Below, in pieces: positions 24,057-30,973 of a stretch of DNA of 37,183 bases. The DNA is from Flavobacteriaceae bacterium. Lineage in GTDB: Bacteria > Bacteroidota > Bacteroidia > Flavobacteriales > Flavobacteriaceae. The stretch covers positions 1 through 37,183 of the forward strand of contig JALWUJ010000159.1 of assembly GCA_027080135.1 (NCBI GenBank). The letters are read 5' to 3'. Made by a program: the position numbers and the translations under genes. Within the stretch, counting starts at the first letter, position 1; every line of letters begins with the position of its first letter. The notes beneath the pieces are model-generated. The model had not been told where the DNA came from. It saw only the letters and a program-made list of their open reading frames with translations, and did not search any database.

Positions 24057-24470
24057 TTATTTTTCAATATTATTTATTTCTTGACATAATTCTATTAAAA
24101 CCCCATTAGTCGATTTTGGATGTAAAAAAGCAACTAACTTATTGTCTGCTCCTTTTTTAGGAGTTTCGTTAAGCACTATAAAACCTTCTTTTTTAAGGCG
24201 GTTAATTTCAGAAAAAATATCATCTACCTCAAAGGCAATGTGATGAATTCCCTCACCTCGTTTTTCAATAAACTTAGCAATAGGACTATCTTCTTTGGTG
24301 GCCTCCAACAATTCTATCTTACTTTCACCACAACTAAAAAAAGATGTTATTACTCCCTCACTGGCTACTTCTTCAGTTTTGTAATGATCGTATCCCAACA
24401 AACTTTTATAAATGGCATTTGCATTTTCAATGTTTTTTACGGCGATTCCTATATGCTCTATCTTTTTCAT
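24057..24470 (-). CDS. mce: Methylmalonyl-CoA epimerase
   Basis: Interconverts (R)- and (S)-methylmalonyl-CoA in propionyl-CoA metabolism. The 137-residue protein has the vicinal-oxygen-chelate fold in two halves: MKKIEHIGIAVKNIENA with metal His, ESKIELLEATKEDSPIAKF, GEGIHHIAFEVDDI with the second His, and GVLIELCQE with the Glu ligand. It is divergent from rbfA. TATTTTTG at 24498-24491 on the - strand is a full -7 match giving a leader of about 15-20 bases. tRNA-Met lies downstream on the same strand. Confidence 0.93.
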   Translation of the reverse strand: MKKIEHIGIAVKNIENANAIYKSLLGYDHYKTEEVASEGVITSFFSCGESKIELLEATKEDSPIAKFIEKRGEGIHHIAFEVDDIFSEINRLKKEGFIVLNETPKKGADNKLVAFLHPKSTNGVLIELCQEINNIEK

Positions 24471-24490
24471 AATTTAAATAAGTAATTGTT

Positions 24491-24498
24491 CAAAAATA
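24491..24498 (-). promoter_or_regulatory. -7 box of mce
   Basis: TATTTTTG on the - strand matches TAnnTTTG, and the mce ATG begins 20 bases beyond it. No -33 TTTG was found at normal spacing. Confidence 0.45.
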
Positions 24499-24562
24499 AC
24501 AAATCTGAAGAGTATTCTTCATAGCTTCGGAAATATATCAACCTTAAATGTATAAAATATAG

Positions 24563-24570
24563 TATTTTTG
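24563..24570 (+). promoter_or_regulatory. -7 box of rbfA, only 4 bases before the start codon
   Basis: TATTTTTG matches TAnnTTTG fully. Bases 24571-24574 (tact) separate it from ATG 24575. With the usual spacing from -7 box to start site, transcription would begin at or within the start codon, so the mRNA would be leaderless. No TTTG lies at -33. Confidence 0.45.
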
Positions 24571-24574
24571 TACT

Positions 24575-24970
24575 ATGATTGAAACAAATAGACAAAAAAA
24601 AATAGCGGGAGTTCTACAAAACGACCTTGCTGTGGTATTACAAAAAATGCTTCGCGATTCTGGACAAATGGGAATTATTATTTCGGTTTCAAAAGTTACC
24701 GTTACCACAGACCTTTCTTTGTCTAAGGTTTATACCAGTGTTTTTCCTCCTGAAAAAGCTGAATTGATAGTTAAAGAACTAAACGAATTAAAGCCAAAAA
24801 TAAAACATCAAATTGCCTTAAAAACCAAGCATCAACTTCGAAAAATGCCCGATTTGGTTTTTTTTAATGACGATTCTCTTGAATATATTAATGCTATTGA
24901 AAAAGCTGTAAAAGGAAATGAAGACCCAATAAAAGACACCGATTTACTTAAAAAACGCAAAAATTTGTAA
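24575..24970 (+). CDS. rbfA: Ribosome-binding factor A
   Basis: 30S maturation factor that binds near the 5' end of 16S rRNA. The 131-residue protein has the KH-like RbfA core: an N-terminal helix RQKKIAGVLQNDLAVVLQKM, then ISVSKVTVTTDLSLSKVYTSVFP, and the C-terminal LRKMPDLVFFNDDSLEY segment. Its stop directly abuts the TTG start of the permease gene, so the two are one transcript. The -7 box is just upstream and predicts a leaderless message. Confidence 0.94.
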   Translation: MIETNRQKKIAGVLQNDLAVVLQKMLRDSGQMGIIISVSKVTVTTDLSLSKVYTSVFPPEKAELIVKELNELKPKIKHQIALKTKHQLRKMPDLVFFNDDSLEYINAIEKAVKGNEDPIKDTDLLKKRKNL

Positions 24971-26170
24971 TTGAATTTATCGCTATACATCGCAAAACGT
25001 TACTTGTTTTCTAAAAGCAGTAAAAACGCCATTAATATTATTGCACGTATTGCAATTTTGGCTGTTGTGGTAGGTTCTTTAGCTTTATTTATTGTATTGT
25101 CTGGATTCTCTGGCTTGCGTGATTTTAGCCTTCAGTTTACCAATGTTTTTGATTCTGATTTAAAAATATATCCTTCTTATGGAAAAACTTTTTCTTTTTC
25201 TGAAAGCCAAGATTCTCAATTAAAAAATATAGATGGTATTGATGCTTTTTCAAAAATTGTTGAAGAACGTGTTTTTCTTCAATATCGGGGTAAAAACCAC
25301 ATTGCTTATATTAAAGGTGTTGATAATAATTTTATAAACGTCATTCCTATTGACAGTATTATGTTTTTAAACAAATGGTTAGTACAAAATAGAGATGAAG
25401 TGGTAATTGGTCTTGGAACCTCCCAAATTTTATCGATGGGTGTTTTAGATTATAGCAACTTACTTGAAATATACGTACCTAAACCCGGTAAGGGACAAAT
25501 TACAGATCCTGCCAATGCTTTTATTAAAAGACGTGTAGTTGCTTCAGGAATGTATAGCGTAAATCAAGATTTAGATAGTAAATATGTTTTTTCAGACATT
25601 AATTTTGCAAGATCTTTATTAAATTTAGACTCCACCAAAGTAACTTCTGTCGAAATTAAATTACTTCCAAATTCAGATGAAAAAAGAATCCGAAAAGAAA
25701 TAAATACCATTTTTTCTGAAGACACCATCATTAAAAACCGAATACAACAAAACGACGGACTTTATAAAATGTTAAATATTGAAAATCTTTTTGTTTATAT
25801 TTTTGTGAGTCTTATTGCTGCCATCGCAATTTTTAATATTGCAGGAACTATTATAATGACTATTTTGGAGAAAAGAGGAAATATGAAAACGCTTTCTTCC
25901 TTGGGATTAACCGTTTCTGAAATTCAAAAAATCTTTTTTTACAAAGGAATTTTAATGACATTAATTGGGATTTTAATTGGTCTTGGTTTAGGTGTAGTTC
26001 TTGTAATACTTCAGGAAATTTATGGTTTTGTTCCTATAACTCCTACTTTACCATATCCTGTTAGATTGAAGCTTGTTAATGTTATAATTGTTTTTATAAC
26101 TATTTTAGTTTTGGGCGGAGTTGCTTCAAAAATTGCAGCTACTAGGGTTTCAGAAAAGCTTATTTCTTAA
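24971..26170 (+). CDS. LolC/LolE-like FtsX-family ABC transporter permease
   Basis: Integral inner-membrane protein of 399 residues with the MacB/LolE architecture. TM1 (about residues 22-46, RIAILAVVVGSLALFIVLSG) is followed by a ~220-residue periplasmic domain (DSDLKIYPSYGKTFSF ... DPANAFIKRRVVASG). Three more membrane helices (about 268-292, 318-345, 365-385) form the FtsX domain. The start is TTG 24971, directly after the rbfA stop. The N-terminus NLSLYIAKRYLFSKSSKNAIN is typical, and no in-frame ATG precedes TM1. No ATPase partner (LolD) is in the window. A role in releasing lipoproteins from the inner membrane is inferred from family. Confidence 0.88.
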   Translation: MNLSLYIAKRYLFSKSSKNAINIIARIAILAVVVGSLALFIVLSGFSGLRDFSLQFTNVFDSDLKIYPSYGKTFSFSESQDSQLKNIDGIDAFSKIVEERVFLQYRGKNHIAYIKGVDNNFINVIPIDSIMFLNKWLVQNRDEVVIGLGTSQILSMGVLDYSNLLEIYVPKPGKGQITDPANAFIKRRVVASGMYSVNQDLDSKYVFSDINFARSLLNLDSTKVTSVEIKLLPNSDEKRIRKEINTIFSEDTIIKNRIQQNDGLYKMLNIENLFVYIFVSLIAAIAIFNIAGTIIMTILEKRGNMKTLSSLGLTVSEIQKIFFYKGILMTLIGILIGLGLGVVLVILQEIYGFVPITPTLPYPVRLKLVNVIIVFITILVLGGVASKIAATRVSEKLIS

Positions 26171-26176
26171 AAGTTT

Positions 26177-27169
26177 TTATTTAAACAGGTGGTCTTTAAA
26201 CTTCAAAGCTACTTCCTCTAAAGCTTTAAAAACATCGACTGATTCATCACTGGTTACCATTTTCATTCGGTATTCTTTAAAATGCGGAATTCCTCTAAAA
26301 TAATTGGTATAATGTCTTCTGGTTTCAAAAACACCTAGTTTTTCACCTTTCCAATCTATCGCCATTTGCAAATGTCTTTTAGCGGCTTCAACACGTTCTT
26401 CCATCGTTGGTTGTACTAAGTGTTCTCCTGTTTTTAAAAAATGTTTTACTTCTCTAAAAAACCAAGGATTCCCAATACTTGCACGACCAATCATACAACC
26501 ATCAAGTCCATAATTATCTCGCATTTCTTTGGCTTTTTCGGGAGTGTTTACATCACCGTTTCCAAAGACAGGAATGTGCATTCGAGAGTTGTTTTTTACT
26601 TCGGCAATCGGAGCCCAATTAGCTTCACCCTTATACATTTGTTTGCGAGTTCTTCCGTGAATAGAAATCGCTTTACAACCTACATCTTGTAGTCTTTCTG
26701 CAACTTCAACAATGCGAATAGTATCCTCGTCCCAACCTAATCTAGTTTTTACGGTTACAGGAAGGTGGGTGTGTTTTACCATTGCTTCAGTTAAAGAAAC
26801 CATTAAATCCATGTCCTTCAATATTCCTGCTCCAGCTCCTTTAGAAACCACTTTTTTTACCGGACAACCAAAATTAATATCAATTATGTCTGGGTTAGAA
26901 GCTTCTACAATCTCCACACTGCGAAGCATTGATTCTAGGTTGGCTCCAAAAATTTGAATGCCAACAGGGCGTTCTTTTTTGTAGATATCCAACTTCATAA
27001 CGCTTTTTTGAGCATCACGAATTAATCCTTCCGAAGAAATAAACTCGGTATAAACCACATCAGCACCTTGTTCTTTACACAAAGTCCGAAATGGTGGGTC
27101 GCTTACATCTTCCATTGGTGCCAGTAACAAAGGAAAGTCTGGCAATTCTATGTTACCTATTTTAATCAT
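26177..27169 (-). CDS. tRNA-dihydrouridine synthase, DusB type
   Basis: FMN-dependent reduction of uridines in tRNA. From ATG 27169 the protein has 330 residues. Signatures are LLLAPMEDVSDPPFR, the catalytic C102 in INFGCPVKKVVSKGAGAGIL, VTVKTRLGWDE, ISIHGRTRKQMYKG and VFGNGDVNT with DGCMIGRASIGNPW. An upstream in-frame TTG (27190) is rejected because a -7 box lies between it and the ATG. The stop is 6 bases from the end of the convergent permease gene. Confidence 0.94.
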   Translation of the reverse strand: MIKIGNIELPDFPLLLAPMEDVSDPPFRTLCKEQGADVVYTEFISSEGLIRDAQKSVMKLDIYKKERPVGIQIFGANLESMLRSVEIVEASNPDIIDINFGCPVKKVVSKGAGAGILKDMDLMVSLTEAMVKHTHLPVTVKTRLGWDEDTIRIVEVAERLQDVGCKAISIHGRTRKQMYKGEANWAPIAEVKNNSRMHIPVFGNGDVNTPEKAKEMRDNYGLDGCMIGRASIGNPWFFREVKHFLKTGEHLVQPTMEERVEAAKRHLQMAIDWKGEKLGVFETRRHYTNYFRGIPHFKEYRMKMVTSDESVDVFKALEEVALKFKDHLFK

Positions 27170-27177
27170 AATCCCTG

Positions 27178-27185
27178 CAAAAATA
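27178..27185 (-). promoter_or_regulatory. -7 box of dus
   Basis: TATTTTTG on the - strand (27185 to 27178) is a full match and ends 8 bases before the ATG at 27169, so the leader would be only about 3-5 bases. It supports ATG 27169 over TTG 27190. Confidence 0.45.
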
Positions 27186-27237
27186 GACAAATAAATAAAG
27201 TCTTTTTATTACATTAGTTGTTTAATATTTTTCCAAT

Positions 27238-28497
27238 ATGAAAATAAATTACTTTCTTTTATTTCTACTTGCAATTCCGTTATTTATCAATGCTCAAACT
27301 TACGAAAATGACCGCCTTTTAACAGTACGCTCAAAAGATTCGGTAAACGAGAAGCCCAGAATGAAAGGTGCTTTAGGGGTTAATATGAAGCTAAATGGGT
27401 ATTTTGATGTTTATGGAGGTTTACAAAATAGCGAAACCTTTAATATTGGTCAAATTCCTGTTTTTGGAACCGATGATTCTTCTATTTTTAAAATGGACTT
27501 ACACCAAACGCAAATTTTTATTCAAGGAGATTTTATACAAAAAAACGGAGAAAACATAAAAGCTGTTGTCGAATTCGATTTTTGGGGAGGTAGCGGGCAT
27601 ATGCGTTTACGAAAAGCTTATGTAGAAACCAACCATTGGCAAATAGGACAAAACTGGAATAATTTTGGAGATGAAGCAATTTGGCCAAATGTAATGGAGT
27701 GGGAAGGACCTCCTTCTGGAGTTTGGGCTAGAACACCACATATTAAATATTTTGGGAATTTTAAAAATGAAAATTGGATTTATGAAGCAAGTTTAGAAGC
27801 ACCAGTAATAGATTATATAGCCTTAGGAGATATAGAACCTTTGGTCGAAGAAGACAATCAAGTAGCTCCAGACCTAACCACAGCCTTAAAATATAAAAGA
27901 GATTGGGGACATTTAAGGTTTTCGTCTGTGTTACGAAATGTTCGTTATAAATTAGATGGAGAAACCAATGATTTTTTAGGTTTTGGTTTTACTTTTAGTG
28001 GAATTTATGTGACAGAAAACAAGAATAATTTTCAATTTCAATTAGTAGGAGGAAAAGGAATTAACGCTTATTTAACTAGTATAGCAGGCTTGGGTTATGA
28101 CGGTTACCCAACCTCAAACGGAGATATTAACTCAACCCCATCTTATGGAGGTTGGGCTTCTTATGAATATTTTTTTACTCCTAAATTTCATTCCAATATA
28201 GTGTTTGGTTTTACTGAATATTTCTTCGACAACATGGAACGTTTTATTTTATCTGAAGAACTTCCTAATGATCCAATTGATGACACATTAATTTTAAATG
28301 GAGATTATTCGGGAGAACATTATTATGGTATTTTTAATTTAATGTATGAGCCTTTCGAAAGAATGACGTTAGGATTGGAATTAGATTACGGTGTTAAAAA
28401 AATTGATTTTAGTGGTTTTGCCAATAATACTTTTATAGATGATAGTAAAAACAGAGATGCCATGCGAATTAGCTTTGGTTTTATGTTTTATCTATAA
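27238..28497 (+). CDS. Outer-membrane porin, DcaP-like
   Basis: A predicted beta-barrel porin of 419 residues. Residues 1-20 are a signal peptide ending in FINAQ. The mature protein has alternating amphipathic strands and the segments LNGYFDVYGGLQ, AVVEFDFWGG, RLRKAYVETNHWQIGQNWNNF and MEWEGPPSGVWARTPHIKY, which resemble the DcaP family of trimeric porins for small organic anions. The protein ends in an aromatic residue pair plus Leu (GFMFYL), usual for barrel termini. The octaheme cytochrome lipoprotein follows after 41 bases on the same strand and is likely co-transcribed. DcaP assignment is by pattern recognition; the substrate is unknown. Confidence 0.8.
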   Translation: MKINYFLLFLLAIPLFINAQTYENDRLLTVRSKDSVNEKPRMKGALGVNMKLNGYFDVYGGLQNSETFNIGQIPVFGTDDSSIFKMDLHQTQIFIQGDFIQKNGENIKAVVEFDFWGGSGHMRLRKAYVETNHWQIGQNWNNFGDEAIWPNVMEWEGPPSGVWARTPHIKYFGNFKNENWIYEASLEAPVIDYIALGDIEPLVEEDNQVAPDLTTALKYKRDWGHLRFSSVLRNVRYKLDGETNDFLGFGFTFSGIYVTENKNNFQFQLVGGKGINAYLTSIAGLGYDGYPTSNGDINSTPSYGGWASYEYFFTPKFHSNIVFGFTEYFFDNMERFILSEELPNDPIDDTLILNGDYSGEHYYGIFNLMYEPFERMTLGLELDYGVKKIDFSGFANNTFIDDSKNRDAMRISFGFMFYL

Positions 28498-28538
28498 TTT
28501 GCCTTTTTTATTTTACATTCGCTTTTTGAAGCCTTTTT

Positions 28539-30722
28539 ATGTCTAAATATTTTCAAATTTCAATTATCGTTTTTGCCTCTTTATTGCTTTTTTCTTGTAA
28601 TTCAGATTCAAAAAAAGAAGCCTATTCCAAAATTACCAAAACCGAATTTCATGATAAAGATGGGTTTGTAGGAGATAAAACTTGTACCAAATGCCATCAA
28701 AAAGAAGTGGATCTTTGGAAGGGTTCTCACCACGATTTGGCTATGCAAATTGCAAACAACGAAACCGTTTTAGGCGATTTTAATAATGTAGAAATTACCT
28801 TAGATGAGGTTCATTATTTCTTCTTTAAAAAAGGAAATGATTTTCTAGTTCGTGTAAAAGAAATTGATGGTTCAGAAAAAGAATATAGAATATCTTATAC
28901 CTTCGGTGTTACTCCACTTCAACAATATTTAGTCGATTTTGATAAGGGAAGAAAACAAGTGCTTAGAGTAACTTGGGATGTAATTAAAAAACAATGGTAC
29001 CATCAATATAAAGGCGATAAAATTCAACCACACGATTGGCTGCATTGGACCAAAACTGCTCAAAATTGGAATACTATGTGTGCCGAATGTCATTCTACTA
29101 ATTTAAAGAAGAACTACTTGGTGGAAGAAGATGCCTTCCACACCACTTGCTCATTAATTAATGTAAATTGTGAGAGTTGTCACGGTCCAGCCGAAAAACA
29201 TGTGGCTTGGGCTGAAAACCCTTCAGAAGATAAAAACACCTATATTTTAAAAGGAAAAACACAAAAAGACCAACTAAATCTTTGTGCTTCTTGTCATTCC
29301 AGAAGGGTTCGGCTTACCGAATATATGAAACCTGGGACTAAATTTGAAGACCAATATATGGTTCAGAATCTTTCGACTAATTTTTACCATCGAGACGGAC
29401 AAATAAACGATGAAGATTATGTCTATGGTTCTTTTCTTCAAAGTAAAATGTATGCCGAAGGAGTTAAATGTAACGACTGTCACAATGCACATAGTTTAAA
29501 ACTGAAATTTGAAGGAAATAAACTTTGTCTTCAATGCCATATTCCTGCAAATTACGAAACCTCAACCCATTATTTTCATAAAAAAAATACCGAAGCGAGT
29601 TTGTGTATTAACTGCCATATGACGGGTAAAAACTATATGGGAAACGATTTTAGACGCGATCATAGTTTCCGAATTCCTAGACCAGACCAAAGTGATAAAT
29701 ATGGAACTCCAAATGCTTGTATTGGCTGTCATACCGAAAAATCCAACAAATGGGCAGCCAATGTAATAAAGGATAAATTTGGGAATAAAAGAGCTCCGCA
29801 TTTTTCTGATGCCTTACTATTAAGCAGTCAAAACAATCTTACGGAACAGCAAAAAAAAGAGTTAAACGCATTTATAAACGACCTCAGATTTCCAGATATT
29901 GCCAGAGCAACTGTGATTGAAAATTTGGACTTTTATACTGCTGAAGATTATAAAACATTAATGGAAGCACTTCAAGATTCTTCTGCTCAAGTGCGATATC
30001 ATGCTTTAATGAAATTTAGAAATGTACCACCACAAGAACGCTTGTCAATTGCTTTAAAAGCAATGAAAGACTCTACTAGGTTGGTGCGAATTGGAGCTGC
30101 ACAATTGGTTATTGGTTTGGACGAAAATACTTTAAGCGGAATAGATAAAAAGAACTTTATCAACTCCCGAAGTGAATTGGAAACCATGTTGTTTACAAAT
30201 GCAGATTTTTCTACAGGTAGATTGCAATTAGCCGATTATTATTTTCAGAATAACGATATTAAAAACGCTATTAAAAATTACGAAATGGCATTGAAAAAGG
30301 ATAGTTTATTGCTTCCTGTTTTTTCAAATTTAGCTACTGCTTATAATATAGATAAGCAACCTAAAAAAGCAACCGAAACCCTTGATAAATGGATTGTTTT
30401 AGAGCCAAATAATAGTCGTCCTCACTACCTAAAAGCACTTGTACATTTTGAAAATAAGAATAATGAAGAGGCTGTTTCGGAATTAAAAAATGCCATTAAA
30501 TTAAACCCAAACGACAGTAGAGTCTTATATAATTTAGCCACTTTTTACTATCAAGAAAACAAGGAATTAAAAGCTGCTGAAAACTATATTAAAAAGGCTT
30601 TAACTATTGAAACTAACAATCAAGATTTTAAATATTTATTAGCTTTAATTTATCAAAAACAAGGAAAAATTATTCAGGCCAATGTCATTATGCAAGAGCT
30701 AAATGCTAACAAGAAACAATAG
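28539..30722 (+). CDS. Octaheme c-type cytochrome lipoprotein with HEAT and TPR domains
   Basis: An exported redox protein of 727 residues. The lipobox LLLFSC puts the lipidated cysteine at C20. Eight CxxCH haem sites are visible at C49, C181, C211, C249, C311, C330, C356 and C394 (for example CESCHGPAEKH and CNDCHNAHS), with none of the CxxCK type that marks NrfA. The spacing and the GDKTCTKCHQKEVDLWKGSHHDLAMQ start recall cytochrome c554-like domains. Residues ~430-545 look like HEAT repeats (SSAQVRYHALMKFRN), and ~560-725 hold four to five TPRs (ALKKDSLLLPVFSNLATAYN). Fusion of a multihaem domain to TPRs occurs in uncharacterised Bacteroidota and Planctomycetes proteins. The preceding porin is the likely operon partner. 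The reaction is unknown. Confidence 0.88.
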   Translation: MSKYFQISIIVFASLLLFSCNSDSKKEAYSKITKTEFHDKDGFVGDKTCTKCHQKEVDLWKGSHHDLAMQIANNETVLGDFNNVEITLDEVHYFFFKKGNDFLVRVKEIDGSEKEYRISYTFGVTPLQQYLVDFDKGRKQVLRVTWDVIKKQWYHQYKGDKIQPHDWLHWTKTAQNWNTMCAECHSTNLKKNYLVEEDAFHTTCSLINVNCESCHGPAEKHVAWAENPSEDKNTYILKGKTQKDQLNLCASCHSRRVRLTEYMKPGTKFEDQYMVQNLSTNFYHRDGQINDEDYVYGSFLQSKMYAEGVKCNDCHNAHSLKLKFEGNKLCLQCHIPANYETSTHYFHKKNTEASLCINCHMTGKNYMGNDFRRDHSFRIPRPDQSDKYGTPNACIGCHTEKSNKWAANVIKDKFGNKRAPHFSDALLLSSQNNLTEQQKKELNAFINDLRFPDIARATVIENLDFYTAEDYKTLMEALQDSSAQVRYHALMKFRNVPPQERLSIALKAMKDSTRLVRIGAAQLVIGLDENTLSGIDKKNFINSRSELETMLFTNADFSTGRLQLADYYFQNNDIKNAIKNYEMALKKDSLLLPVFSNLATAYNIDKQPKKATETLDKWIVLEPNNSRPHYLKALVHFENKNNEEAVSELKNAIKLNPNDSRVLYNLATFYYQENKELKAAENYIKKALTIETNNQDFKYLLALIYQKQGKIIQANVIMQELNANKKQ

Positions 30723-30791
30723 GGTTTAAGCCAAGAAGTATTTACCAATAGTATAAGTAATAACCCAAAATACTGTTTTTACAGATAGATT

Positions 30792-30923
30792 TTAGTTTTG
30801 TGAATAAGGGTTTCGTTTTTCCTTACATTCTTCTTCATTAAATGTTTCAATTAAACCTATTAATGTTCTTAAAAAAAAGTAGAAGGTGTTGTATCTGTTT
30901 TTTTTAAACTGTTCAAAATACAA
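30792..30923 (-). pseudogene. Possible 3' remnant of a lost gene
   Basis: On the - strand 43 codons are open up to a TAA at 30794-30792, without ATG. The reading ends FLRTLIGLIETFNEEECKEK then RNPYSQN, a mixed hydrophobic/charged helix-like composition unlike random AT-rich sequence. Its upstream end runs into the terminator hairpin, so it cannot be an intact gene. No family is recognised. Confidence 0.3.
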
Positions 30924-30951
30924 AAGCCGAATAAAAAATTATTCGGCTTTT
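30922..30951. terminator. Bidirectional terminator between cytochrome and sulfatase genes
   Basis: A 13-bp perfect stem (aaaagccgaataa 30922-30934 with ttattcggctttt 30939-30951) has a loop of 4 A. U-rich ends exist in both directions. It lies 23 bases past the stop of the sulfatase gene (-), and about 200 bases past the cytochrome gene (+). Confidence 0.85.
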
Positions 30952-30973
30952 AAAAATATTAAAACTGTCTGTT

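Larger units (their letters stand above)
30723..30973. other. Intergenic region between convergent cytochrome and sulfatase genes
   Basis: The region holds a bidirectional terminator (30922-30951), an open - strand frame that looks like a gene remnant (30792-30923), and an isolated TAGTTTTG at 30793-30800 (+) that matches the -7 consensus without a -33 box. The first ~70 bases after the cytochrome stop show nothing. Confidence 0.5.

Noticed and set aside
27170-27190. TTG start that would lengthen the dus product by 7 residues
   Set aside because: A -7 promoter box lies between this codon and the ATG, and the family N-terminus fits the ATG.
28539-30722. Cytochrome c nitrite reductase (NrfA)
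   Set aside because: There is no CxxCK haem site, eight rather than five haems are present, and long HEAT/TPR regions follow.
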